NCBI RefSeq assembly: GCF_002165575.1
Contig: NZ_MXQF01000012.1
Location: forward strand, 105,671 to 169,670
Length of the DNA stretch: 64,000 nt
Direction of reading: 5' to 3'
Source of the DNA: Pseudoalteromonas sp. A601
GTDB taxonomy: Bacteria > Pseudomonadota > Gammaproteobacteria > Enterobacterales > Alteromonadaceae
This document shows, piece by piece, positions 55,521-63,944 of the stretch (position 1 is the first letter of the stretch; each line of letters begins with the position of its first letter). The position numbers and the translations under genes were made by a program. The notes under the pieces are model-generated. The model had not been told where the DNA came from, did no database searches, and saw nothing but the letters and a program-made list of their open reading frames with translations.

Positions 55521-55910
55521 AGTGCTCGCTTATTAAAGTATTTAGTGTATTTATAGCATTAAATGAAATTAGCTTGTACTTATTTTGGGTTCACCTGTTG
55601 CTATAATTTATATATTAAATTTATAAGTAAATATAATATTCCAATTAGTTGTAAGTTTTTATTTGGAATAATACTTAAGAATAATAGGAATAATATAGTT
55701 TGACAACCAAATTAAGAAAAACTCTAATTAAAGCAATCGTAGAATCATTTTAGATATAAAATATCTTTCGCTATCTGTTTTTTGTAAATAAATTATTTAC
55801 AACTTGTTCATCTGTGGTAGTGTTTAGCATAGGGAAAAGGTGAGATTGGTACTTGATAGTTTAAGCCTCACTATTTATGTTTATTATGATTTTTCAGTAA
55901 TGAGAGAACT
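55521..55910. promoter_or_regulatory. Divergent control region of the regulator and amidase genes
   Basis: A clear plus-strand promoter: TTGACA (55700-55705), 17-base spacer, TCTAAT (55723-55728), giving a leader of about 175 bases to the amidase ATG. Just upstream are GGAATAATATA (55687-55697), GGAATAATA (55665-55673) and an inverted pair TATTCCAA (55637-55644) / TTGGAATA (55663-55670). These share the GGAATAATA core with the palindrome at 45915. Confidence 0.6.
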
Positions 55911-58355
55911 ATGACGTTTGTATCTTGGTTTAAAAAGCTTGGCTTATTGACGACGGCAACCTTACTTGTAAGTTGTGCTTCTACGCCTTATGAATTTACT
56001 CAGTCAGCTAATTATAGCCATCGCGTTAAATTTTTAGTGATGCATTACACAGCCATTGATTATGAAAAATCGATGCGCGTATTGGTCGAAGAAGGCGGCC
56101 TAAGTGCTCATTACTTATTACCTGAATCAAACGATGCGAGCTACCCCGAAGACGAACTTAAAATTATTCAGTTAGTGGATGAGCACGATAGAGCATGGCA
56201 TGCCGGACGCAGCTTTTGGCAAGGCCGAGAAGATTTAAACGACCAGTCCATTGGTATTGAAATAGTCAATGTGCCCACTTGCCATTACCCTGAGGTGCCC
56301 GCTGATGTACACATGGAAAATGATGCATCAAAACTGTGTATCTTTCCTGATTATGATGCCAAGCAAATGGAATTATTGATTGAATTAAGTAAAGGTATTT
56401 TAGCGCGTAATCCAGATATTGGGCCTACTCAAGTGGTCGGTCATTCCGATATTGCACCGAGCCGTAAAAACGATCCGGGCCCACGATTTCCCTGGTATCA
56501 ACTTTATAAAGCTGGCATTGGCGCGTGGTACGAAAGTGAAACCGTTGATAAGTATTGGCAACAATTTAGTTTAGTTAAACCGTCGATAGCGTTAATGCAA
56601 AAAGCATTACGTGGCTATGGTTATGACGTTCAAGCAACAAACCAACTTGACCCACAAACACTTGATACCTTAAGCGCATTTCAAATGCACTTTTTACCTT
56701 GGCATGTAAGTGGTAATGCCGATGCCCGTAGTGCATCTGTACTGTTTGCTTTGATGGAAAAGTACTTTCCTAAAAAATTAACTAAGTTAATGGCACAATA
56801 TGAAAAAGAACAAACAGTAGATGTCGCCAAACCAATCATCTTAAGTAATGCACAAGTTGTTGCACGGATCCCTGATAACAACCCAAGTAGCCGATTATTA
56901 GTAAATGACAGAGGGACTTTTAAAGCATATAAAGGCCGTGGCGAGCTTATTATTGAAAACACTAATGCAACCAGTGCGGATATTTTTATCAATGGTGAAA
57001 AAATCAACATTGCAAACCCATTAACCCCTCAACAACATTATAAATATAGCCTTTCTAAGCGCACTCATAATGGCACTAATACCTTCAAAGTAGATAACGT
57101 TATGCCTGAAGGTGCAAGTTTAACTTTACGATTTTCCTACCCAACACTTGCCAATAAAACCGCAAAAAAAGTGAGTTTTAAAGAAGTAGATACACTTATC
57201 AACGAAGAAGTAAACCAAGGTTTCCCCGGTGCTGTTCTTGCCGTGGTAAAAGATGGTCAGCTGATTAAGTTAAGCCACTATGGGGATGCAAAAAAATACT
57301 CTGCAGATGGAAGTTTACTAGCCCATCCGCAAAAAATGCACGCTGATACCCTATTTGATATTGCATCCAACACAAAAATGTTTGCCACTAACTTTGCGTT
57401 AATGAAGCTGGCTAGTGAAGGTCAACTGGATGTTGAAAAGCCACTATTTTATTACCTACCAGAATTTAGAGGTGCAGGGCGCGAGCAGCGCTTAGTGAAA
57501 GATTTATTGACCCATAGCGCAGGTTACCCTGCGGTGGTGGACTTTCACCGTAAAGATAATAAATTTGGCGAACGATTTTTCTCGCAAAATAGCTTGCGCA
57601 CTAAAAACTTGTTACTAACAGGCATCCCCTTTGTGGCTGGGCGTAATGTAAGGCACCTCTATTCAGATATTGACTACATGTTACTTGGCGTATTAGTTGA
57701 GCGTATTACAGGGCAATCACTCGATAGTTACGTAGAAGGGCAAATTTACCAACCCTTGGGCTTAACTCAAACTGTTTATAATCCACTGCAAAAAGGCTTT
57801 AGCAAAAATAAAATCGCCGCGACTGAGCTGCAAGGTAATACCCGAGGTGGACGTTTAGAATTTGAAAATGTACGTACAACGGTATTGCAAGGCCAAGTGC
57901 ACGATGAAAAAGCATTTTATGCACTTGGCGGTGTTGCAGGCCATGCCGGTTTGTTTAGCACCGGGCATGATCTGAGCATAATGATGCAGCTGCTATTAAA
58001 TGGCGGTGGCTATGGCAACAAACAATTATTTACTCCACAAGTAATTGAGCAATTTACTAACGCACAAGCGAGCAACGAAACTTATGGTTTAGGCTGGCGA
58101 AGAGCCGGTCATGGGGCGCAAAAATGGCATTTTGGCCCTTATGCAAGCGCGCAAGCATATGGTCATACAGGGTGGACTGGCACAGTAACGGTTATCGACC
58201 CTGTGTATGACTTAGCAATCGTATTATTAACAAATGCCCGCCATACACCCATTGAAGGCAGTGACACTCACTATGAGTTTATCGGTAAAAAGTTTGAAAC
58301 AGGCAAGTATGGCTCAGTGATTTCGCTTGTTTATGAAGCTCTTTTAAATCATTAG
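55911..58355 (+). CDS. Lipoprotein fusing an AmiD-like amidase to a YfeW (PBP4B)-like serine hydrolase
   Basis: The 814-residue product has a lipobox LLVSC (Cys22). Residues about 35-200 are an Amidase_2 zinc amidase: His45 in LVMHYTAID, HAGRSFW, and GHSDIAPSRKNDPGPRFPW. About 215-270 is a peptidoglycan-binding-like region (MQKALRGYGYDV), as in E. coli AmiD. After a linker, about 420-814 is a class C beta-lactamase/PBP4B domain with Ser486-N-T-Lys489, YSDIDY and H752-T-G. This last domain resembles E. coli YfeW along its length, and yfeW lies in the E. coli murQP-yfeW operon. The protein should remove stem peptides from MurNAc and perhaps trim D-Ala, at the cell surface side of the periplasm. 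Confidence 0.9.
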   Translation: MTFVSWFKKLGLLTTATLLVSCASTPYEFTQSANYSHRVKFLVMHYTAIDYEKSMRVLVEEGGLSAHYLLPESNDASYPEDELKIIQLVDEHDRAWHAGRSFWQGREDLNDQSIGIEIVNVPTCHYPEVPADVHMENDASKLCIFPDYDAKQMELLIELSKGILARNPDIGPTQVVGHSDIAPSRKNDPGPRFPWYQLYKAGIGAWYESETVDKYWQQFSLVKPSIALMQKALRGYGYDVQATNQLDPQTLDTLSAFQMHFLPWHVSGNADARSASVLFALMEKYFPKKLTKLMAQYEKEQTVDVAKPIILSNAQVVARIPDNNPSSRLLVNDRGTFKAYKGRGELIIENTNATSADIFINGEKINIANPLTPQQHYKYSLSKRTHNGTNTFKVDNVMPEGASLTLRFSYPTLANKTAKKVSFKEVDTLINEEVNQGFPGAVLAVVKDGQLIKLSHYGDAKKYSADGSLLAHPQKMHADTLFDIASNTKMFATNFALMKLASEGQLDVEKPLFYYLPEFRGAGREQRLVKDLLTHSAGYPAVVDFHRKDNKFGERFFSQNSLRTKNLLLTGIPFVAGRNVRHLYSDIDYMLLGVLVERITGQSLDSYVEGQIYQPLGLTQTVYNPLQKGFSKNKIAATELQGNTRGGRLEFENVRTTVLQGQVHDEKAFYALGGVAGHAGLFSTGHDLSIMMQLLLNGGGYGNKQLFTPQVIEQFTNAQASNETYGLGWRRAGHGAQKWHFGPYASAQAYGHTGWTGTVTVIDPVYDLAIVLLTNARHTPIEGSDTHYEFIGKKFETGKYGSVISLVYEALLNH

Positions 58356-58465
58356 TCGAATTATGTTGAGTTTATTACGCAACATATTAAGCTAGTGGGC
58401 TTATTTTGGCCTCAGGCTGATAATAATTATAACAGCGGCATAGTCGCAACTTAAAAGGTTTTTGT

Positions 58466-59842
58466 ATGTCTTGGTATTCCATTTTACCGCCGTTGATAGC
58501 GATACTAATCGTATTTTGGCGCAAAGAAGTGATTATGGCACTGCTTGTTGCCGTTGCTTCATCAGAGTTTTTATTAGCCTTACAAGGCGACGGTAACACG
58601 CTGTTTAATACTTTTATCAACACCATTGAACGTGTCGTAAGTGTGGCAAGCTCACCGGGTAATAGCCGCATACTCATATTTAGTATTTTGATAGGTGCAT
58701 TGCTTGCTTATATTCGTGAGTCTGGCGGTGTGGCTGCCACTGTTAATATGTTGATGAACAAAGGCGTGGCCAAAAGCAAACGCCAAGTTGGCTTTTTAAC
58801 TATGTTCTCAGGGATTGCAGTATTTATTGAATCTAACCTAAGTGTACTTACTGCGGGTATTTTGTCGCGTGGTTTATTCGATAAATTCAAAATGAGCCGC
58901 GCCCGTTTAGCTTATGTGATTGACAGCACCAGTGCGCCAGTGTGTATTTTAATATTACTCAATGGTTGGGGCGCATACGTACTTGGCTTATTGGGTAACT
59001 ATGAAATGGACGAATCGGCTGTATCGGTTTTATGGGGCAGCATAGGCTATAACTTCTATGCAATCATTACCTTGTTGATAGTGTTTTACACCATTTCATT
59101 TGATAAAGTTCACGGTCCACTTAAAAAAGCAGAAGAACAATTAGAACATCAACAAACAGAACTACAAGAAGAAGTAAAAGGTACAAAAGCACGTTACATG
59201 CTAGTGCCGCTAATTACCTTAATTGGTAGTATGGTTGGCTTTATGTATTGGTCAGGTAATGGTGATATTGCCAGCGGTAGTGGTTCTAAATCAGTACTGT
59301 ATGCCACTATTTTAGCCTGCGTAGTTGCTTACTTTTTAATGGTGTCATCACGTGAGTTTACTCACCATAAATTAGTTGATATTGGCTTTAAAGGCATGGG
59401 CGAGCTACTGCCTTTAGTTGCTATTGTTTTGCTATCACTTACTTTAGGTGCCAGCTTAAAAGACTTAGGCACGGGCGTATTTGTGGCAGGGCTGGTGGGT
59501 GATTACTTACCTATATACTTAGTGGTGCCAGTACTGTTTGTAACCGGTGCGGTTATCTCGTTCACCACGGGTACGTCTTGGGGCACGTTTGCAATACTTA
59601 TCCCCATTGGTGTGCCACTGATCCAAGCGCTAGGTTTACCGCCTTCATTAGTGATTGCGGCAATCTTAGGTGGCGGCGTATTTGGCGATCATTGCTCGCC
59701 AATATCCGACACCAGTGCAGTTTCAGCAATTGCATCAGGTTGTGACTTACTCACTCACGTTAAAACCCAAATGCCGTATGCGCTATTCGCTGGTGGCTTA
59801 ACATTTGTGGCTTACCTCATTACAAGCATTATAGTGTTGTAG
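58466..59842 (+). CDS. NhaC-family Na+/H+ antiporter-like transporter
   Basis: The 458-residue product has about 11 to 12 membrane segments and NhaC-family patterns: FSGIAVFIESNLSVLTAGIL, FTTGTSWGTFAILIPIG and GGGVFGDHCSPISDTSAVSA, the last being the family signature. The family includes Na+/H+ antiporters and carboxylate or amino-acid exchangers. It starts 110 bases after the amidase fusion gene on the same strand and may be co-transcribed; the cargo could be a murein-derived acid such as lactate or an amino acid, but this is inference. Confidence 0.85.
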   Translation: MSWYSILPPLIAILIVFWRKEVIMALLVAVASSEFLLALQGDGNTLFNTFINTIERVVSVASSPGNSRILIFSILIGALLAYIRESGGVAATVNMLMNKGVAKSKRQVGFLTMFSGIAVFIESNLSVLTAGILSRGLFDKFKMSRARLAYVIDSTSAPVCILILLNGWGAYVLGLLGNYEMDESAVSVLWGSIGYNFYAIITLLIVFYTISFDKVHGPLKKAEEQLEHQQTELQEEVKGTKARYMLVPLITLIGSMVGFMYWSGNGDIASGSGSKSVLYATILACVVAYFLMVSSREFTHHKLVDIGFKGMGELLPLVAIVLLSLTLGASLKDLGTGVFVAGLVGDYLPIYLVVPVLFVTGAVISFTTGTSWGTFAILIPIGVPLIQALGLPPSLVIAAILGGGVFGDHCSPISDTSAVSAIASGCDLLTHVKTQMPYALFAGGLTFVAYLITSIIVL

Positions 59843-59871
59843 AGAGTTAGCGAGAGTAAAGTTAACGAGAA
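59843..59871. repeat. Short GTTAGCGAG/GTTAACGAG repeat after the NhaC-type gene
   Basis: Directly after the stop codon, two related units (AGAGTTAGCGAG and AGTAAAGTTAACGAG) resemble the 15-bp repeat after hrpB. Only two units, so the call is modest. Confidence 0.5.
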
Positions 59872-59896
59872 AGCCTGCAAATTTGCAGGCTTTTTA
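59872..59896 (+). terminator. Terminator after the NhaC-type gene
   Basis: AGCCTGCAAATTTGCAGGCT is a perfect 20-base palindrome followed by TTTTA TTTTT. Confidence 0.85.
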
Positions 59897-60054
59897 TTTT
59901 TGGGTAAATTTATTTCACAAAGAGAAAGGAATGAGAAGGAAATGAGTGATTCAATAATACTCCTCCTCAGCGCAGCGGCTCATAACGTCTTTGTGAACCT
60001 TTAATGGTAAAAGTAATTTGCTAATATAAATACAATATTGCGAAGCGCGAACCG

Positions 60055-61194
60055 CTATACTTTCGGTACTATTCGGTAAATTCCCATACCATCAATGCCC
60101 AGATATAAATCACCACTTGGGTGAGTTGAAATACTGCGTACGCGGCCAGCGCCTTCAAACAGCTTACTGTGACCCGTTACTTTATTGCCATCAAGCTCAA
60201 CTAATACTAAGTGAGCAAACTTCATTGCACCAACGAGTACGTGACCTTGCCATTGTGGGTACTTATTACTGGTAACAAATTCCATACCAGAGGGCGCAAT
60301 AGACGGTACCCAAACCCAGTCTGGTTGCTCCATTCCTTCACGGCTTGTTTCATCGGTAATTTTAGTACCAATATAATTAATGCCGTGGGTTATTTCTGGC
60401 CAGCCATAGTTAGCGCCTGCTTTAATAATATTGATTTCATCACCGCCACGAGGGCCATGTTCATGACTCCAAATTGCGCCCGTTTGCGGGTGTTTTGCCA
60501 TGCCTTGAGGGTTACGGTGGCCATACGAATAGATACTCTTATGCGCATTTGGCTGACTTACAAATGGGTTTGACTCAGGAATTGAGCCATCGCTGTTAAT
60601 GCGGTGAATTTTACCTGCATCGTACTCAAGGCTTTGCGGGTGAACATCACGCTTACCGCGATCACCGATAGAAAAATATAAATAACCGTCGTTATCAAAC
60701 TCAATACGCGAACCATAATGTTTGGTTGCCGTGGTATTTGGCGCACCATCAAACAGTAGTTGAGTATTAACGAGCGCCATGTCTTTTAGTTGTGCGCGCA
60801 TGATTGACGTATTATAGCCTTCGCCATCACCTTCATAACCAGAATATGAAAAGTAAATCCAGCCGTTGTCGTTAAAATTAGGATCAAGTTCAATATCTAA
60901 TAAGCCGCCTTGTCCTTGAGCATGTACTTTAGGCACGCCAGTGATTTTTTGATCTAGCAATTTGCCATCACGAATAAGCCTAAGTTCGCCAGCGCGGTCA
61001 GTCACTAATAAATCTTGTTCGTTAAGCCACGCCATTCCCCAAGGGATTTGAATGCCTTTAGCGATTAATTCAAGCTCATATTTATCAGCGCTTTTAGCGA
61101 CAGGAATTTCTTGCTCGGTTTGCTGTGCACATGCCTGTAAGCTTGTTAAACCAATGAGGCTGATGATTAAGCTAGTACAAAAAGACTTTTTCAT
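60055..61194 (-). CDS. PQQ-dependent aldose sugar dehydrogenase-like lipoprotein (YliI/Asd type)
   Basis: The 379-residue product has a lipoprotein signal with lipobox LQAC and a six-bladed beta-propeller of the soluble glucose/sorbosone dehydrogenase family: IQIPWGMAWL near the start, QGQGGLLDIELDPNF, YSYGHRNPQGMAKHP and WSHEHGPRGGDEINI, where the His and Arg contact PQQ and the sugar. It would oxidise aldoses in the periplasm if PQQ is available. It is minus strand, convergent with the NhaC-type gene, and followed upstream by a repeat-rich region. Confidence 0.88.
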   Translation of the reverse strand: MKKSFCTSLIISLIGLTSLQACAQQTEQEIPVAKSADKYELELIAKGIQIPWGMAWLNEQDLLVTDRAGELRLIRDGKLLDQKITGVPKVHAQGQGGLLDIELDPNFNDNGWIYFSYSGYEGDGEGYNTSIMRAQLKDMALVNTQLLFDGAPNTTATKHYGSRIEFDNDGYLYFSIGDRGKRDVHPQSLEYDAGKIHRINSDGSIPESNPFVSQPNAHKSIYSYGHRNPQGMAKHPQTGAIWSHEHGPRGGDEINIIKAGANYGWPEITHGINYIGTKITDETSREGMEQPDWVWVPSIAPSGMEFVTSNKYPQWQGHVLVGAMKFAHLVLVELDGNKVTGHSKLFEGAGRVRSISTHPSGDLYLGIDGMGIYRIVPKV

Positions 61195-61542
61195 AATGAC
61201 TCCAATTTTTAAACATGATGCTATTAGCCTAGCGCGTTATGAGTGAGATTGTTATTAACTTTCACGAAAGTACGACTATTTACGTAAATATCAGATAAAT
61301 GACGGAGTCGCCGCGCGGATGTTGTAGGTTGGTTAGAGTGCAACGAAACCCAACGAGCTTAAATTGTAGAATGTCATTTAGGACGAAAAAGTGAATTTCA
61401 CCACAGAGGCGCTTCGCTGCACCGAGGTTAAATATTTGATGTGGGAGTTGGCTTTAGCCTCGAAGGGTTTAACACCATAGGCTCTGAGCTTGCTGGGCTT
61501 TTATCCCAAAAAGTTGCATCATCTTGGCTGAAGGTTTTTTCT

Positions 61543-61630
61543 GCTAACTTGCTAACTTGCTAACTTGCTAACTTGCTAACTTGCTAACTTGCTAACTTGC
61601 TAACTTGCTAACTTGCTAACTTGCTAACTT
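61543..61630. repeat. 8-bp tandem repeat GCTAACTT, 11 units
   Basis: Eleven perfect head-to-tail copies of GCTAACTT, 88 bases. Its complement AAGTTAGC contains the core of the 15-bp units after hrpB (AAAGTTAGCAA). Intergenic; no gene start within 100 bases on either strand. Confidence 0.95.
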
Positions 61631-61768
61631 TTGTCGGGATAAATCCGCGACCTACATTAGAAACCTTATTCAAGGTTTTTTGCCAGATTGCTGGCAGCAA
61701 CCAAGGTGCGCTCGGTTTTCAAATTGATTCTGCTGCAAGTAATTTATCCCTGAAGCTGGGTTCCTGTC

Positions 61769-62004
61769 AGCATCCATGCTTCCACTTCCTCGCGCTGCGA
61801 AACTTCGTTTCGGTCACTCGTCACCCAGCGCCCCCGAGCATCACGCTTAATCCTTCAATGCGTAATTGATGTGAACGTAAACGGCGAAGATAGGCCAACT
61901 TTCACATCCATGTACGCTCCCCAGTTCGGCCATCCATGGCCTCTCGTTCAAAGCTACGCTTTTCACCCATGGCCTAGTTCCGCCTTAACGCGCATCCATG
62001 CGCG
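61769..62004. repeat. Cluster of palindromes with CATCCATG core
   Basis: Four perfect two-base-loop palindromes: AGCATCCATGCT (61769-61780), ACATCCATGT (61904-61913), GGCCATCCATGGCC (61928-61941) and CGCGCATCCATGCGCG (61989-62004), plus a partial CCCATGGCC near 61966. Arms differ but the CATCCATG centre is constant. Confidence 0.85.
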
Positions 62005-62118
62005 ATATTACTCATCAATTGCTTCTTTTCAGGGCGTGATGACGGGGGAAAGGGTGTTAAACGTGAGATTAGTTTTTAGTCTTGGTAAGATGCAAGACCT
62101 GACCTTGTGTATTTTTTT

Positions 62119-62331
62119 CTAAAAGCAAAGTTCAGCTTGATAGTCTGGATCATCATCTCCAGGAGCCGAATGTGTTTTAGATTGTGTTTGCATTTCTGCA
62201 CTAAGTGAGACTGGTAGTCCTGTTTTTGAAAATACATTTAAATTTAATTCTTCATCATAGTGGTATTTTTGTTCGTTAGAGTTTTTTAATTCTAATGCAA
62301 ACCCTAACAGAAAAGACTTGTTTTTCTTCAT
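62119..62331 (-). CDS. Candidate graspetide (RiPP) precursor peptide
   Basis: The 70-residue product starts MKKNKSFLLGFALELKN, in which SFLLGFALEL resembles the PFFARFLE leader helix recognised by microviridin/marinostatin ATP-grasp ligases. The C-terminal part has a hydroxy-rich stretch (TQSKTHS) followed by an acidic stretch (GDDDPDYQAE) and ends LCF: the layout expected for ester cross-links between Ser/Thr and Asp/Glu side chains. It overlaps the membrane-protein gene by 4 bases (ATGA), with AAGGATC as ribosome-binding site. Precursor function is inferred from sequence pattern and neighbours. Confidence 0.6.
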   Translation of the reverse strand: MKKNKSFLLGFALELKNSNEQKYHYDEELNLNVFSKTGLPVSLSAEMQTQSKTHSAPGDDDPDYQAELCF

Positions 62332-62972
62332 TTCTGATCCTTTTTATAAACCCAAACCCCATTATTTTCTATTACTTTATCCCCAATAATCCAGTATATC
62401 AATGCAATAGCAGACAGAGTGCTAACTATGCATAATTTTAAGCTTTCTAAAATTAAATCATTGAATGATGTAGTAGCGCCTAAAGTTAATAGAATCCCAA
62501 TAAATGTTATTAATGCTCTTTGCGCTCTTTGGATATAAAATAAACGTTCACTATTAGGCTGGATTACTTGTTCATATTCCCAGATTTTACCTATAAGAAT
62601 CTCTTTTCTCGCTTCTATTTCACACTTATCTTGAATTGAAAAGATATTATGGTGAGTAAACTGTTTTCTGCTCTGAGTTTTAAAGCTTTTGTTTGCATAC
62701 CAAACCGCTCTTGCTAACCACAATGCAGCAAAAATATATATGGCTGTAATTAAGGGATCTGACTCATTACTTTGTAATGTATTTCTAGCAAAAAAAACCA
62801 GTATTGCAGAGCAAGCGCCTAGAGTACCTATTATTAATCCTGCTCTTTTCTCAGCCGATTCGCCTCTTTTATATTCTGAATCAATTTTTTCATCTAAAAA
62901 TTTCTCACTAATTTTTAAGACTTCTATGTCAGAAGAAGTTACTTTTTGTTGAAGCTCACTTTCATTAAGCAT
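62328..62972 (-). CDS. Four-helix membrane protein of the ATP-grasp operon
   Basis: The 214-residue product has two pairs of membrane segments (about residues 45-63 with GLIIGTLGACSAILVFFA, 73-92, 150-170 and 178-197), separated by a charged helical region (about 95-145) with QDKCEIEARKEILIGKIWEYEQ. I recognise no family; a SLATT-like or small channel/immunity role is possible. It overlaps the ATP-grasp gene by 8 bases and the candidate precursor by 4, so all three are translationally coupled. Confidence 0.65.
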   Translation of the reverse strand: MLNESELQQKVTSSDIEVLKISEKFLDEKIDSEYKRGESAEKRAGLIIGTLGACSAILVFFARNTLQSNESDPLITAIYIFAALWLARAVWYANKSFKTQSRKQFTHHNIFSIQDKCEIEARKEILIGKIWEYEQVIQPNSERLFYIQRAQRALITFIGILLTLGATTSFNDLILESLKLCIVSTLSAIALIYWIIGDKVIENNGVWVYKKDQK

Positions 62973-63944
62973 TTTTTATCTCGTTCTTGATTAATTCTGA
63001 GGTGATAGCTTTCCTAATTCCTTGTTTTGTAATCTGTTCAATCCAAGCCCACTGCCCGTTAGGGTTCATCTCAAGGAAGTAAAACGTCTTATCCAAGGAA
63101 TAGATTAAATCGATTGCAGAAAATTTCAAATTAAAATGTCTTGTTATTTTTATACATGCGGCTTCGATATCAACAGGTAGGTTTATTATCTTATGTTCTA
63201 AATTAATTTCGTAATAGTCAGAGAGTCGCCAATCTGTTGAGGTTTCTTGAAATTCCTGAGAGCTTATTTCTGTAGCAAATACTCTATCTCCAACGACAGT
63301 TACCCGTATGTCACTGTTTTTTCTATGAACTCCTGAAAAATCATAGGTACTTTTGCAAAATTTTTAATGGTAGAGAGCTGTTTAGAATTAAGTTTTTGTG
63401 TTGCTACTACTTTAGCTTTATAGCCATCATACTGAAAACCGTGCTTAACCGCTTTAGCTATAATCTGTTGATTATTACTTTGGTAGAAACTATAAATTTT
63501 CTCAATGTTTGATGTAATACAAGTATTCGGAATATTAAATCCAACAGACTTTGCTATTTGAAGTTGTTCAGGTTTATTGCTCGCTCTTAAAATATTATGT
63601 GGGGCGTTTAGCCATATTTTTTCAGGTATAACTCTCCATAAACTTTTTAGTGTTTCACCAACTTCCCTCATACCAAACTCTTTATCAGAGTTACTTAAGT
63701 TTAGATCAGGAAGCTGTGGCTGACGGATGTAAGCTCCATAAATCATAGTTGTTGATAATTTATAATTATCTGAATACCTATGAATAATAACTTCACTACC
63801 TTTAGAACTGATATCAAAGTTAACTTCCCACTTTAACTGAAAGTCTTCCGTATTTAATCGGACATATTTTATTTTTTTCTCAGATAAATAATGAACAAGG
63901 TAGTCAGTCGCCAAATCTGTTTTATTAGAAATAATTAATATCAA
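62965..63944 (-). pseudogene. ATP-grasp peptide ligase (MvdC/MvdD-like) with one-base frameshift
   Basis: The N-terminal part (63944 down to 63300) starts MILIISNKTDLATDYLVHYL and contains YVRLNTEDF, GAYIRQPQLP, WLNAPHN and LQIAKSVGFNIPNT, like ATP-grasp enzymes that make ester or amide cross-links in graspetides. It stops at TAA after EKTVTYG. One base back, the frame continues VTVVGDRVFATEISSQ and ends FLEMNPNGQWAWIEQITK..., carrying the metal-binding ExNPNGQW motif, to the stop at 62965. The joint lies at a run of six A (63317-63322 on the plus strand). With one extra A the protein has 326 residues, a normal length. Start is TTG. It may be a real pseudogene, slippage, or a sequence error. 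Confidence 0.75.

Larger units (their letters stand above)
61195..62118. other. Repeat-rich non-coding region
   Basis: About 920 bases without a convincing gene. It contains a phrase TGTAGGTTGGTTAGAGTGCAACG with its partner GAAACCCAACG (near 61325, described in two parts) typical of dispersed bacterial repeats, an 8-bp tandem repeat (61543-61630), and a set of palindromes with a CATCCATG core (61769-62004). Open frames here are side effects of the repeated composition. Confidence 0.6.

Noticed and set aside
61871..62122. An 83-codon frame containing several HPWP-like motifs.
   Set aside because: The motifs are translations of the repeated CATCCATG palindromes; there is no ribosome-binding site and no protein-like composition elsewhere.
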